From: Saccharopolyspora phatthalungensis
Lineage (GTDB): Bacteria; Actinomycetota; Actinomycetes; Mycobacteriales; Pseudonocardiaceae
Length of the DNA stretch: 64,000 nt
Assembly (NCBI RefSeq): GCF_014203395.1
Contig: NZ_JACHIW010000001.1
Coordinates: 372,001-436,000 of the forward strand
Direction of reading: 5' to 3'
Shown here: positions 29,735-39,416 of the stretch, piece after piece
Layout of the letters: every line of letters begins with the position of its first letter
Numbering within the stretch: the stretch's first letter is position 1
Position numbers and translations under genes: made by a program
The notes under the pieces: model-generated
What the model was told of the DNA's origin: nothing
Databases searched by the model: none
What the model saw: the letters and a program-made list of their open reading frames with translations, nothing else

Positions 29735-31066
29735 CTATGCGGCCTGCGGCGCCACCTCCTTCGTAGTGCCGGCGGCAACCGCCGGATCCCAGGCCACCCG
29801 GCGGGTGACGACCACGAACAGCTGTCGCAGCAGTGCCGCTGCGAGGGCCGTGCGGGCTTGTCCCGGGCGCAGCGGGTTGGTTTCACGGGTGGTCAGGTGC
29901 GTATAGCGGGCGGTGTAGACCGGGTTGTGGGTCAGTGCGCCCCAGATGGCCCGCCAAGCGGCGGTGCGCAGTCCGGGGCGGCCGCGGCGGGAGACCGTGG
30001 TGATGCCGTGAAAGTTCCCGGATTCGTTGGCACGTGGGCACAACCCCGCATGCTTGACCCAGGTTCGGGCACAGTCGAAGCGCGCTGGGTCGCCGGTCTC
30101 GGCGAGGATGGCGGCGGCCCCGACGACCGACAACCCCGTGATGGTGGTGACCAACGTGGACAGTTCCAGGGTGTCGAGGACCTCGATCATGCGGGCCTCA
30201 ACGTCGGCGAGCTGCCCCAGGGCATGGTGCCAGTCGTCGAGTGCGTAGGCCGCTCGTTCGCAGGCCGCGGCTTGCTCGGTAGCAACCCCGCCAGGTGTGC
30301 GAGCGGCGTCGAAGATCGCGCGCAGAATGCGCAGATTGCGGCGGCTGCCACCCCAGCGGGGAAGTTCGTCACGCACTGCCGCGGCAAAGGCATCAAAGCC
30401 CATCGCCATGATCCGGGCCGGGTCGGTGGACACCGCCATGGCCACCCGCCAGGTCAGCGTGTCCAAAGGCTTGCTCGCGGTGGACAGCACCGCAGGCCAG
30501 GCACACTCCAGCAGATCACGCAAACGCTGCCGGGCCGACCCCGCGGCAACAAGCTGATCGGCACGGCGAGCCCCCAGATGCCGCAGGCGACACCAGTGCC
30601 CCTCCAGCACATAGGGCACGTAACAGCGCAGTTCCGCGACGCGTTTGGCGATGATCGTGGCGTCTTTGAAGTCCGACCGGTCGCGGGTGAAGTCCTCTTC
30701 CTCCCGGCCACGGTGCACCAGCATCGGGTTCACGCACACCAGCTCAACTCCGCGAGCGCGGGCCCGGTCCAGCAGCGGCTTCCAGCGATGCCCGGTCGGC
30801 TCGCACCCCAGCACCACACCGGCGAACCCCGCCTTGGCGGCGACCGGCCCGGCCCAGTCCAGGATGTCATCGATCACCCACGCATCCCCGCTGAACATGC
30901 GTCGGCCCAGCACCCGCGAATCGTGATCGGCGACCACCGCCGCCTGCTTGGCCAAGGCCAGATCGACCGCGACCACCGCGAACTCGCGGCGCACGATCGA
31001 TCGCAACCGGGTCAGCCGCTCGTTCCGACGACGATCACCGCGCGTAAGCGCCCTGACATGAGACAC
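29735..31066 (-). CDS. IS110-family transposase (DEDD recombinase)
   Basis: About 443 residues from the GTG at 31066, which follows GAGGAGG by 5 bases. The N-terminal DEDD domain has the first Asp in VAVDLALAKQAAVVADHD, the Glu in GCEPTGHRWKPL and the last acidic pair in RDRSDFKDATIIAKR. The C-terminal Transposase_20 domain has the helix-hairpin-helix-like LVTTITGLSVVGAAAILAE and the conserved Ser region in TTVSRRGRPGLR. The frame is intact, so the element may be active. IS110 recombinases are guided by a structured non-coding (bridge) RNA. Confidence 0.95.
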   Translation of the reverse strand: MSHVRALTRGDRRRNERLTRLRSIVRREFAVVAVDLALAKQAAVVADHDSRVLGRRMFSGDAWVIDDILDWAGPVAAKAGFAGVVLGCEPTGHRWKPLLDRARARGVELVCVNPMLVHRGREEEDFTRDRSDFKDATIIAKRVAELRCYVPYVLEGHWCRLRHLGARRADQLVAAGSARQRLRDLLECAWPAVLSTASKPLDTLTWRVAMAVSTDPARIMAMGFDAFAAAVRDELPRWGGSRRNLRILRAIFDAARTPGGVATEQAAACERAAYALDDWHHALGQLADVEARMIEVLDTLELSTLVTTITGLSVVGAAAILAETGDPARFDCARTWVKHAGLCPRANESGNFHGITTVSRRGRPGLRTAAWRAIWGALTHNPVYTARYTHLTTRETNPLRPGQARTALAAALLRQLFVVVTRRVAWDPAVAAGTTKEVAPQAA

Positions 31067-31178
31067 AGCATCCTCCTCGATAGCAACTGATCCAGAACCC
31101 GAACACTCACAAGAAGGAGACCTGCGCAATGAACTCCGGATCAACCACTACCCGTACTTACTAGGCGGTAAGGACGAA

Positions 31179-31208
31179 CAGGGCCGGAGACATACGTCCC
31201 CGGCCCTG
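31179..31208 (-). terminator. Terminator after the thrS-HIT unit
   Basis: A perfect 9-bp stem (CAGGGCCGG / CCGGCCCTG) with a 12-base loop lies 41 bases beyond the HIT stop codon. It separates the operon from the insertion sequence. Confidence 0.75.
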
Positions 31209-31248
31209 TTGATTCCCGGCTTAAGGCAGGATCGGGAAACTCAAGGGT

Positions 31249-31824
31249 TCAGTCCACTTCGGACCAGGCGGCGGCCAGCAGCTGCCGGGTCTCGCCGAGC
31301 AGTTGCGGCAGTACCTTGGTGTGGCCGATGACCGGCATGAAGTTCGAGTCGCCGCCCCACCTGGGCACCACGTGCTGGTGCAGGTGCGCGGCGATGCCCG
31401 CCCCCGCCACCGGCCCCTGGTTGAGCCCGATGTTGAACCCGTGCGGCGCCGACACCCGCCGGATCACCCGCATCGCCCGCTGCGTGTACTCCGCGACCGC
31501 CACCGTCTCCGCCGCGCTGAGCTCGGTGTAGTCCGCGACGTGCCGATAAGGCAGCACCATCAGGTGGCCCGGGTTGTACGGGTACAGGTTGAGGATGGCG
31601 AAGACCAGCTCGTCGCGCGCCACGATCAGCGTCTCGTCGTCCGGTCGCCCCGATTCGAGCAGCCGGCAGAACGGGCAGCCGTCGCTGTCGTCGCCCTCCG
31701 GCTTGTTCTCGCCCTGGATGTAGGCCATCCGGTGCGGCGTCCACAGCCGCTGCAACGCGTCCGGCACCCCGATACCGTGCTGCTCGGTCAGCTCCACGCC
31801 CTCTGGGCCGCGAACCATGCTCAC
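31249..31824 (-). CDS. HIT-family nucleotide hydrolase/phosphorylase
   Basis: 191 residues. The histidine triad is [10 protein letters not shown], and the N-terminal zinc-type CPFCRLLES is present. The orthologue by position and size is M. tuberculosis Rv2613c, described as an Ap4A phosphorylase, so turnover of diadenosine tetraphosphate is a fair guess. The GTG at 31824 overlaps the thrS stop (GTGA) and has GGAG 5 bases upstream; an ATG two codons later (31818) is the alternative. It is translationally coupled to thrS. Confidence 0.93.
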   Translation of the reverse strand: MSMVRGPEGVELTEQHGIGVPDALQRLWTPHRMAYIQGENKPEGDDSDGCPFCRLLESGRPDDETLIVARDELVFAILNLYPYNPGHLMVLPYRHVADYTELSAAETVAVAEYTQRAMRVIRRVSAPHGFNIGLNQGPVAGAGIAAHLHQHVVPRWGGDSNFMPVIGHTKVLPQLLGETRQLLAAAWSEVD

Positions 31825-33875
31825 GCCCGCTCCGCCTGGAAGTTCTCCGCGGTCGGCGAGGCGTTCTCGCGACGCCCGATCCAGTCGGCCAGCGCGGCGA
31901 CCGCCTGCTCCACCGGCACCCCGTTGATCTGGCTGCCGTCGCGGAACCGGAACGACACCGCGTCGGCCGCCACGTCCTTGCCGCCGGCCAGCAGCAGGAA
32001 CGGCACCTTCTGGGTGGTGTGGTTGCGGATCTTCTTCTGCATCCGGTCGTCGCTGGTGTCGATTTCGATACGAATGCCCTTGGCCCGCAACGTCTTCGCG
32101 ACCCGTCGCAGGTGCTCGACGTGCTCGTCGGCGATCGGGATGCCGACCACCTGCACCGGTGCCAACCAGGCCGGGAACGCACCCGCGTAGTGCTCGGTGA
32201 GCACCCCGAAGAACCGCTCGATCGAACCGAACAATGCGCGGTGGATCTTGATCGGCCGCTGTTTGCTGCCGTCCGGCGCGGTGAACTCCAGGTTGAACAG
32301 CTCCGGCAGGTGGTAGTCGACCTGGATGGTCGACATCTGCCAGCTGCGGCCCAGCGCGTCCTTGGCCTGCACGGAGATCTTCGGACCGTAGAAGGCCGCG
32401 CCGCCCGGGTCCGGCACCAGCTCCAGCCCGGAATCCTCGGCGGCCGTGCGCAGCGCCTCGGTGGCCACCGCCCAGCTTTCGTCGCTGCCGACGTACTTCT
32501 CCTCGTTGCGGGTGGACAGTTCGAGGTAGAAGTCCTCCAGGCCGTAGTCGCGCAGCAGGTCGAGCACGAAGCTCAGCAGCGACTTCAGCTCGTCCTGCAA
32601 CTGGTCGGGGGTGCAGTAGATGTGCGCGTCGTCCTGCGTCATGCCGCGCACCCGGGTCAGCCCGTGCACCACACCGGACTTCTCGTACCGGTACACCGAC
32701 CCGAACTCGAACAGCCGCAGCGGCAGCTCCCGGTAGGAGCGCCCGCGCGAGCGGTAGATCAGGTTGTGGAACGGGCAGTTCATCGGCTTGAGGTAGTAGT
32801 CGACGCCCGGCTTGCGCAGCTCGCCGTCGGCGTCCCGTTCCTCGTCGAGGTGCATCGCCGGGAACATGCCGTCGCGGTACCACTCCAGGTGCCTGGAGGT
32901 CTTGAACAGCGTGTCCTTGGTGATGTGCGGGGTGTAGACGAACTCGTAGCCGGCTTCCTCGTGGCGCTGCCTGGAGTAGTCCTCCAGCTCGCGCCGGATG
33001 ATGCCGCCCTTGGGGTGGAACACCGGCAACCCGGAACCGATCTCGTCCGGGAAGGAGAACAGGTCCAGCTCGGCGCCGAGCCGCCGGTGGTCGCGACGCT
33101 CAGCCTCGGCCAGCCACTCAAGGTGCTCGTCGAGCTTCTCCTTGGATTCCCAGGCGGTGCCGTAGATCCGTTGCAGCTGTTGGTTGTTCTGGTCGCCCCG
33201 CCAGTACGCGGCGGCCACCCGCATCAGCTTGACGGCGGGGATGAACCGGGTGTGCGGCACGTGCGGGCCGCGGCACAGGTCGCCCCAGACGACCTCGCCG
33301 TGCCGGTCGATGTTGTCGTAGACGGTCAGCTCGCCGCCGCCGACCTCCATCACCTCGCTGGTGTCCACATCGGACTTAAGGTCGACCAGCTCCAGTTTGT
33401 ACGGCTCGGTCGCCAACTCCTGCTTGGCGGACTCGACCGACTCCAGCTTGCGACGGGCGAACTTCTGCCCGGACTTGATGATCTGCTTCATGCGCTTGTC
33501 CAGCGCCTGCAGATCGTCCGGGGTGAACGGCCGGTCGACGTCGAAGTCGTAGTAGAAACCGTCCCGGACCGGCGGGCCGATGCCCAGCTTCGCGTCGGGG
33601 AACAGGTTCTGCACCGCCTGGGCCAGCACGTGCGCCGCGGAGTGCCGGATGACGCTGCGACCGTCCTCGGTGTCGGCGGCGACCGCCTCCACCTCGACGT
33701 CGGCGTCCGGTGCCCACGCGAGGTCGCGCAGGTTCCCGTCGGTGTCGCGGACCACCACGACCGCGTCCGGGCCCTTCGACGGCAGCCCCGCCTCGGCGAC
33801 CGCCGCACCCGCGGTAGTGCCCGCCGGAACCTTCACCCGGAGAGCTTGCTGGGCTTGGGAAGGCTGTACGGACAC
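31821..33875 (-). CDS. thrS: Threonyl-tRNA synthetase
   Basis: 684 residues. In order: an N-terminal TGS domain; the tRNA-SAD editing-type domain ([25 protein letters not shown]); the class II core with motif 2 ([30 protein letters not shown]) and the zinc Cys in [10 protein letters not shown]; and a C-terminal anticodon-binding domain. The GTG at 33875 is preceded by GAGGAG 5 bases upstream. It charges tRNA-Thr. No T-box-like leader was recognised. Confidence 0.97.
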   Translation of the reverse strand: MSVQPSQAQQALRVKVPAGTTAGAAVAEAGLPSKGPDAVVVVRDTDGNLRDLAWAPDADVEVEAVAADTEDGRSVIRHSAAHVLAQAVQNLFPDAKLGIGPPVRDGFYYDFDVDRPFTPDDLQALDKRMKQIIKSGQKFARRKLESVESAKQELATEPYKLELVDLKSDVDTSEVMEVGGGELTVYDNIDRHGEVVWGDLCRGPHVPHTRFIPAVKLMRVAAAYWRGDQNNQQLQRIYGTAWESKEKLDEHLEWLAEAERRDHRRLGAELDLFSFPDEIGSGLPVFHPKGGIIRRELEDYSRQRHEEAGYEFVYTPHITKDTLFKTSRHLEWYRDGMFPAMHLDEERDADGELRKPGVDYYLKPMNCPFHNLIYRSRGRSYRELPLRLFEFGSVYRYEKSGVVHGLTRVRGMTQDDAHIYCTPDQLQDELKSLLSFVLDLLRDYGLEDFYLELSTRNEEKYVGSDESWAVATEALRTAAEDSGLELVPDPGGAAFYGPKISVQAKDALGRSWQMSTIQVDYHLPELFNLEFTAPDGSKQRPIKIHRALFGSIERFFGVLTEHYAGAFPAWLAPVQVVGIPIADEHVEHLRRVAKTLRAKGIRIEIDTSDDRMQKKIRNHTTQKVPFLLLAGGKDVAADAVSFRFRDGSQINGVPVEQAVAALADWIGRRENASPTAENFQAERA

Positions 33876-33975
33876 GATCACTCCTCGGCTGGGCCGGCCA
33901 CCGACCGGCGGGGATACGCTTCGCACACCGATGCTATCGGCCTGTCGCCACCCGGTTTCCGCCGCTCCCCGCACT

Positions 33976-34013
33976 GCCGCCGCTCCCCGCACCGCAAGAC
34001 GGGCAGCGGCGGC
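33976..34013 (-). terminator. Hairpin between the GGDEF-EAL gene and thrS
   Basis: A 13-bp GC-rich stem (GCCGCCGCTCCCC / GGGCAGCGGCGGC, one mismatch) with a 12-base loop, just after the stop codon at 34017. The left arm belongs to a 14-base direct repeat (33961-33974 and 33979-33992). Likely terminator. Confidence 0.5.
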
Positions 34014-34016
34014 GGC

Positions 34017-36200
34017 TCAGCGGGACGTCGCGGCGAAGCGCTCGATCTCCGATGCGGAGGCCAGCCCACTGACGTAGGGGCCCTGCACCAGGCTGACGCC
34101 GAGTTCACGCAGGCGGTGGGCCTGCAATTCGGTGCGCACCCCGCCGGCCACCACCAGGTAGTCCATCAGCCGCGCCGCTCCCACCGCGCTGACCACCAGG
34201 TGCCGGTCCAGCGGGTCCGGGCCGTCCGGGTCAGCCAGGCTTTCCAGGTGCGGTCCCTCGATGCGCACGGCCCGCACCGGCAGGTCGCGCAGCCGGCTGA
34301 CCCGGGTGTAGTCGTCGCCGAACTCGCAGACGACCAACTGGATCCCCATGTCGGCAAAGATCTCCAGGGTGTCCACCGGGTCGCCCTGGTGGTCGAACAG
34401 GGCGGCTTCGGGCAACCCCAGCGCCAGCGACGACGGCGGCAACCCGCTGTGGTGCAGGATGCGCTGCACGTCGGCGACGAGTTCCGGATCGCGGCAGTGC
34501 CGAAGCGACAGGTTCACCGTCGCGACCGGGGCCTTCGCACCGAGTCGCCGCACCCAGCCCGACCCGTGCTCGCAGACCTGCTCCAGCGCCCAGCTGCCGA
34601 GACGGGTGATCAGCCCGGTCTCCTCGGCCAGCCCGAGGAAGCGCTCCGCGCCCAACTCGCCGAACTCCTCGTGGTCCCAGCGCACGTTGGCGGCGGCGCC
34701 GACCAGCTCACCGGTCTCCAGCATCGCGATCGGCTCGTACTCGACGAACAGCTCGTTCTGCTCCAGCGCGGCGGGCAGCGCCGCAGAGAGCTTGAATCGG
34801 TCCAGCGCGGCCCGGTTGCTCACGGTGTCGAAGAGCACCCACTGCGCGCGGCCATCGCGCTTGGCGCGGTAGAGCGTGATGTCGGCGTCCCGCAGCAGCG
34901 CCTCCGCATCGGTCCCGGCGACCTCGCGTTCCACGATGCCGACGCTCGCCGACGCGCTGAGCTCGTGGTCGCCGATCTGCACCGGTTCGGCGATCTCCCG
35001 GAGCAGCTCTTCCACCACTCGGATCACCGCGTTGGCGTCCGGCGAATCGGGCATCAGCAGGGCGAACTCGTTGCCGCCCATCCGCGCCGCCACCGCCTGC
35101 TCGGTCTTGGCCAGCGCCTCGAGCCGCTGCGCGACGTGCCGCAGCAGCCGGTCGCCGACCGAGTAGCCCAGGCTGTCGTTGACCGCCTTGAATCCGTCCA
35201 GGTCGAAATAGCACAGACCTATCCGGCGCTCCGGGTAGGTCGGCTTCAGCGCGGCGTCCAGGCTGGACCGGAGCTGGTTGCGGTTGGCCAGCCCGGTCAG
35301 CGGGTCGCGGATGGCCTGGCGGTGGAAGTGCTCCTGGAGCATGTACCGGTCGGTGATGTCCTCGAACAGCAGCACCTGGTAGTCCGGTTCGCCGCGGGCG
35401 TCGCGGACCAGCGATGCGGACAGCTGGCTCCAGGTGTGCGTGCCGTTCGGCTCGGTGCAGCGGATCTCCAGCCGGCAACCGTCGGCGGACCCGGCCAGAT
35501 CGGCCAGGGCGTCCCGGAGTTCCGCCGACCAGTCCTCGTCGACCAGTTCGAACACGGTCCCGCCGATCAGGTCGTCCGCCGCACGCTGGAAGATCCGGCT
35601 CATCGCCGCGTTGACCTCCTCGATAGTGCCGTCCAACGACACGATCGCGATGCCCAGCGCCGTGGAGTTGAACACCACGCGGGACCGCGCCTCGCTGGCC
35701 CGCAACGCCTCCTCGGTGGAGTCCCGCGCGTACAGCACGGCCTGCTTGATCACTTCCTGCTCGGCCAGGGTCTGCTCGCGCAGCCGCCCGGTGAACCCCG
35801 CGGCCAGGTCGCCGAGCACGCCGAACAAGCGGTCGGACCGCAGCCCGGGCAGGAGTCTGGGCAACTCGGCGCCGAACAGCCGCAGCGTGCGGGCGAGCAC
35901 CTCGGGGTTGGTGAAGTGGATCTGGACGAGCTCGGCGCCTACCTCCAGCGCCGCACCCGGCAGCGCGGCGCCGGTCAGCTCGCCGACCAACCGGTCCACG
36001 CAGTCGTTCAGGTGCTCGTCAATGTCGGCGCGCGGCAGCGGCACATAGCTGGTGTGCACGATCGCACGCTTCCAGCGTCGGACGAATTCAAGACGGTCCA
36101 CTCTGGTGATCACGATCCGGCTCCGTCGGGCGCGCGGTGCGGCAACCGGCGCATCTCCCACCTGTCCTTCGCGTCCGTCGTCGCGTGACGTGCCCGGCAC
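34017..36200 (-). CDS. PAS-GGDEF-EAL protein with degenerate GGDEF and EAL motifs
   Basis: Up to 727 residues from a GTG at 36200; shorter starts are possible. Layout: a helical N-terminal region (30-165), a PAS domain (about 171-288), a GGDEF domain (about 295-460) and an EAL domain (about 470-720). The GGDEF signature reads GGNEF (375-379). The EAL signature reads AAN (503-505). The later DDFGTGYS-type motif reads CEFGDDYT, and the catalytic-type LKID reads VRIE. These changes remove the residues needed both to make and to break c-di-GMP. It is probably a c-di-GMP or light/redox-responsive sensor rather than an enzyme. Single-gene unit upstream of thrS. Confidence 0.9.
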   Translation of the reverse strand: MPGTSRDDGREGQVGDAPVAAPRARRSRIVITRVDRLEFVRRWKRAIVHTSYVPLPRADIDEHLNDCVDRLVGELTGAALPGAALEVGAELVQIHFTNPEVLARTLRLFGAELPRLLPGLRSDRLFGVLGDLAAGFTGRLREQTLAEQEVIKQAVLYARDSTEEALRASEARSRVVFNSTALGIAIVSLDGTIEEVNAAMSRIFQRAADDLIGGTVFELVDEDWSAELRDALADLAGSADGCRLEIRCTEPNGTHTWSQLSASLVRDARGEPDYQVLLFEDITDRYMLQEHFHRQAIRDPLTGLANRNQLRSSLDAALKPTYPERRIGLCYFDLDGFKAVNDSLGYSVGDRLLRHVAQRLEALAKTEQAVAARMGGNEFALLMPDSPDANAVIRVVEELLREIAEPVQIGDHELSASASVGIVEREVAGTDAEALLRDADITLYRAKRDGRAQWVLFDTVSNRAALDRFKLSAALPAALEQNELFVEYEPIAMLETGELVGAAANVRWDHEEFGELGAERFLGLAEETGLITRLGSWALEQVCEHGSGWVRRLGAKAPVATVNLSLRHCRDPELVADVQRILHHSGLPPSSLALGLPEAALFDHQGDPVDTLEIFADMGIQLVVCEFGDDYTRVSRLRDLPVRAVRIEGPHLESLADPDGPDPLDRHLVVSAVGAARLMDYLVVAGGVRTELQAHRLRELGVSLVQGPYVSGLASASEIERFAATSR

Positions 36201-36327
36201 CGACCGGGCAGCAGCGCGGTTGATCGACTCCGAATCCTACTGTCACGCCACGCAGTTGGTCACGTGCTGGATGTGAACGGCGAGGTGCGTCCTTATGAGG
36301 ATTGTCACCGGTCCGCATGGCGGGATC

Positions 36328-36346
36328 GAGGGTAAGGCATGCCTAA
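36328..36346. promoter_or_regulatory. DtxR/IdeR-type iron box upstream of fprA
   Basis: The 19-mer GAGGGTAAGGCATGCCTAA matches the iron-box consensus TWAGGTWAGSCTWACCTWA at 14 of 19 positions and contains the perfect inner palindrome AGGCATGCCT. It lies 116 bases upstream of the fprA ATG in the promoter region shared with the divergent GGDEF-EAL gene. Iron-dependent repression of fprA is the likely meaning. Confidence 0.5.
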
Positions 36347-36461
36347 GCTTGAGGCGTTCCCCGCGCATTTCGCCCGGCACGCGACCGGTCAGGTCGAGCA
36401 CCGGGCCAATCGAGCGTGGGGCCAGTCGAGTGCGCGAGTGTGGCGCACAGGAGGAGAGCGC

Positions 36462-37814
36462 ATGACCCGCCCGCTGCGAGTCGCGATCGTCGGGGCCGGA
36501 CCGGCCGGCGTGTACGCCGCCGACATCCTGACCAAGTCCGAGACCCCGGTCGAGATCGACCTGCTGGACCGGATGCCAGCGCCCTACGGCCTGATCCGCT
36601 ACGGCGTGGCCCCCGACCACCCGCGCATCAAGGGCATCGTCAGCGCGCTGCACCGAGTGCTGGAGAAACCGGAGATCAGGTTCCTGGGGCACGTCGACTA
36701 CGGCGTTGACGTCAAGCTGGACGACCTGCGCCACCACTACGACGCGGTCGTCTTCGCCACCGGCGCGGACCAGGACCGCGCGCTGGACATCCCCGGCATC
36801 GACCTACCGCACAGCTTCGGCGCCGCGGACTTCGTCTACTGGTACGACGGCTACCCGCAGGCGCCGCGGGACTGGACGCTGGATGGCGAGCAGGTCGCGG
36901 TGATCGGCGCCGGCAACGTTGCGCTGGACGTCGCCCGGGTACTGGCCAAGCAGGCCGACGACCTGCTGAGCACCGAGATCCCGGAGAACGTGCACCGGGG
37001 CCTGACGGACTCCAAGGTCACCGACGTGCACCTGTTCGCCCGGCGCGGCCCGGCGCAGGCCAAGTTCACGCCGCTGGAGCTGCGCGAGCTCGACCACCAG
37101 GCCGATGTGGAGATCATCGTGCACCCCGAGGGCTTCGAACTCGACGAGGCCAGCGAGGAAGCGATCCGCACCAACAACCAGGTCAAGACGATCGTCAAGA
37201 CGCTCCAGGACTGGGCACTGCGGGATCCGAGGCACGACACCGCGCGACGGCTGCACCTGCATTTCCTGCGGTCGCCGGTCGAGGTGCAGGGCAGCGACCG
37301 GGTCGAGGGCTTCAAGGTGGAGGTCATGGAGCTCACCGGCGATGGCAACGTGCGGGGCACCGGCGAGTACGAGACCCATCCGGTGCAGCAGGTCTACCGC
37401 GCGGTCGGGTACCTGAGCTCGCCGCTGCCGGACATCCCGTTCGACCACCAGACCGGAACCGTGCCCAACGACGGCGGCCGGGTGCTGGACCTCGACGGCG
37501 AGCCCCTCCCGGGCATCTACACCACCGGCTGGATCAAGCGCGGCCCGGTGGGCCTGATCGGCCACACCAAGGGCGACGCGCTGGAGACGATCAACAACCT
37601 GCTCGCCGACCTGGCGACGATGCCGCAGGCGGAGGAGCCAGCCGGCGAGAGCATCCTGCGGCTGCTCGAAGAGCGCGGCGTCGAGTACACGACGTGGGAG
37701 GGCTGGGGCCGACTGGACGCGCACGAGAGGGCGCTGGGCGAAGCCCAGGGTCGCGAGCGCATCAAGGTCGTCCCCCGGGAGGAGATGGTCCGGATCTCGC
37801 GTTCCGCGGGCTGA
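36462..37814 (+). CDS. fprA: NADPH-ferredoxin reductase FprA (adrenodoxin-reductase type)
   Basis: 450 residues. FAD motif VAIVGAGPAGVYAADIL at the N-terminus and NADPH motif VAVIGAGNVALDVARVL at about residue 146. The family landmarks MPAPYGLIRYGVAPDHPRIKG and TGWIKRGPVGLIGHTKGDA are present. It moves electrons between NADPH and ferredoxins, feeding P450s and other iron-sulfur pathways. The start has GGAGGAG 6 bases upstream. The iron box upstream fits a redox/iron role. Confidence 0.96.
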   Translation: MTRPLRVAIVGAGPAGVYAADILTKSETPVEIDLLDRMPAPYGLIRYGVAPDHPRIKGIVSALHRVLEKPEIRFLGHVDYGVDVKLDDLRHHYDAVVFATGADQDRALDIPGIDLPHSFGAADFVYWYDGYPQAPRDWTLDGEQVAVIGAGNVALDVARVLAKQADDLLSTEIPENVHRGLTDSKVTDVHLFARRGPAQAKFTPLELRELDHQADVEIIVHPEGFELDEASEEAIRTNNQVKTIVKTLQDWALRDPRHDTARRLHLHFLRSPVEVQGSDRVEGFKVEVMELTGDGNVRGTGEYETHPVQQVYRAVGYLSSPLPDIPFDHQTGTVPNDGGRVLDLDGEPLPGIYTTGWIKRGPVGLIGHTKGDALETINNLLADLATMPQAEEPAGESILRLLEERGVEYTTWEGWGRLDAHERALGEAQGRERIKVVPREEMVRISRSAG

Positions 37815-37838
37815 ATCTTTCCAAGGAGCCGTATTACG

Positions 37839-39341
37839 GTGGGGGAAAGCCACTCGTATCGCGCAAAGGATGGCACGTTGACCGCGACCGAACGGATCCC
37901 GGACACCACCCAAGCCGAACTCGACACCGTCCTGCAACGAGCCGCCGACGCCGCCGATGCGTTCGGCGCACAGTCACCCGCCACCCGCGCCCGCCAGCTG
38001 GTCGCCGTCGCCGACGCGCTCGACGCCGCGAGCGGTGAACTGGTGCCGCTGGCCATCGCCGAATCCAACCTGTCCGAAGGGCGGCTGACCGGCGAGCTCA
38101 AGCGCACCACCTTCCAGCTCCGGCTGTTCGCCGAGGTACTCGACGAAGGCGGCTACCTGCAGGCCACCCTGGACCGCGCCGACGCCGGTTTCGCGTTGGG
38201 TGCCAAGCCGGATCTGCGCCGGATCCTGCAGCCCGTGGGCCCGGTGCTGGTGTTCGCGGCGAGCAACTTCCCGTTCGCCTTCTCCGTCGCCGGCGGCGAC
38301 ACCGCCTCGGCGCTCGCGGCGGGCTGCCCGGTGGTGCTCAAGGGCCACCCCGGGCACCCGCAATTGTCGGTGCGCACCGGCGAGATCATCATCAAGGCGC
38401 TGCAGTCCGCCGGTGCGCCGGACGGCGCGTTCAGCGTTGTGCTCGGTTTCGAAGTCGGCACGGCGGCGCTGCAGGACCCGCGGATCAAGGCCGCGGCGTT
38501 CACCGGGTCGGTCCCGGGCGGTCGCGCGCTGTTCGACATCGCCAGCTCGCGACCCACCCCGATTCCGTTCTTCGGCGAACTCGGCAGTATCAACCCGGTT
38601 TTCGTCACCCCCAGCGCGGTCCGCGCCCGCGGCGAGGAGATCGCCAAGGGCTACGTGACGTCGTACTCCGGCAACGCCGGGCAGCTGTGCACGAAGCCGG
38701 GGCTGCTGTTCCTGCCTGCCGACCACGGCCTCGACGACGTGCTCGCCGCCGAGTCCAAGGCGGTGGCGGCGCATCGGCTGCTCAACGAGCGGCTGCACGA
38801 GGGCTACTGCGGGCGACGGGCCACCGTCACCAAGGCGCCGGGCGTCCGGGTGCTGGCCGAAGGCAGCGTCGACGACGGCGCGGTGCCAACGTTGCTGGCC
38901 ACCGACGTCGACACCCTGCTGGCGAACCGCGAGGCGCTGCTGGAGGAGGTCTTCGGCCCGCTGTCCATTGTGGTCACCTACTCCTCGGAGGACGAGGCGC
39001 GGCGGGCAGCGGAGGCGTTCGAAGGCAACCTCACCGCAACCCTGCACGCCGAAGCCGAGGACACGGAGTTCGCGGCAACCCTGGTGAACCGCTTGCGCGA
39101 GCGCGCGGGGCGAGTGCTGTTCAACGGCTGGCCCACGGGTGTCGCGGTGTCCCCGGCAATGCAGCACGGCGGCCCATACCCGGCGACGACGGATGCCCGC
39201 TTCACGTCCGTGGGCACGGCGTCGATCGACCGATTCCTGCGCCCGGTGACCTACCAGAACGTCCCGCAGGACCTTCTGCCGACGGCCCTGCGCGACGACA
39301 ACCCGTGGGGCATCCCGCAAACCATCCACGAACCCAAGTGA
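37839..39341 (+). CDS. NADP-type aldehyde dehydrogenase, alpha-ketoglutaric semialdehyde dehydrogenase-like
   Basis: About 500 residues. The cofactor-region FAASNFPFAFSVAGGDTASALAAGCPVVLKGHPGHP, the general-base segment FGELGSINPVFV and the catalytic Cys in GNAGQLCTKPG match the KGSADH subgroup of aldehyde dehydrogenases, which oxidise 2-oxoglutarate semialdehyde during sugar-acid or hydroxyproline breakdown. The GTG at 37839 has AAGGAG about 10 bases upstream; a TTG at 37878 is an alternative. It lies 24 bp downstream of fprA. Confidence 0.9.
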   Translation: MGESHSYRAKDGTLTATERIPDTTQAELDTVLQRAADAADAFGAQSPATRARQLVAVADALDAASGELVPLAIAESNLSEGRLTGELKRTTFQLRLFAEVLDEGGYLQATLDRADAGFALGAKPDLRRILQPVGPVLVFAASNFPFAFSVAGGDTASALAAGCPVVLKGHPGHPQLSVRTGEIIIKALQSAGAPDGAFSVVLGFEVGTAALQDPRIKAAAFTGSVPGGRALFDIASSRPTPIPFFGELGSINPVFVTPSAVRARGEEIAKGYVTSYSGNAGQLCTKPGLLFLPADHGLDDVLAAESKAVAAHRLLNERLHEGYCGRRATVTKAPGVRVLAEGSVDDGAVPTLLATDVDTLLANREALLEEVFGPLSIVVTYSSEDEARRAAEAFEGNLTATLHAEAEDTEFAATLVNRLRERAGRVLFNGWPTGVAVSPAMQHGGPYPATTDARFTSVGTASIDRFLRPVTYQNVPQDLLPTALRDDNPWGIPQTIHEPK

Positions 39342-39416
39342 CCAGCTGACTGACTCAACGGGCACCGAGCCCACAGTGCACTGTGGACTCGGGCTGGCCC
39401 TCGCCGACTCCCGGGT

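Larger units (their letters stand above)
29445..31178 (-). mobile_element. IS110-family insertion sequence (ends not resolved)
   Basis: A transposase gene with flanking non-coding DNA lies between the YceI gene and the terminator of the HIT gene. IS110-family elements usually lack terminal inverted repeats and target duplications, so the ends cannot be placed by eye; the limits given are the outermost possible. About 110 bases precede the transposase and about 290 follow it. The insertion separates thrS-HIT from pgsA, which are neighbours in M. tuberculosis. Confidence 0.7.

Noticed and set aside
29468..31090. 540-codon plus-strand frame across the IS110 element
   Set aside because: Antisense to an intact, recognisable transposase.
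33876..34016. T-box riboswitch ahead of thrS
   Set aside because: The gap has no T-box sequence and its hairpin fits a terminator of the upstream gene.
32019..36188. A 1389-codon open frame on the plus strand, opposite thrS and the GGDEF-EAL gene
   Set aside because: It mirrors the codon structure of two well-supported genes on the other strand and has no recognisable domains; long antisense frames are expected at this GC content.
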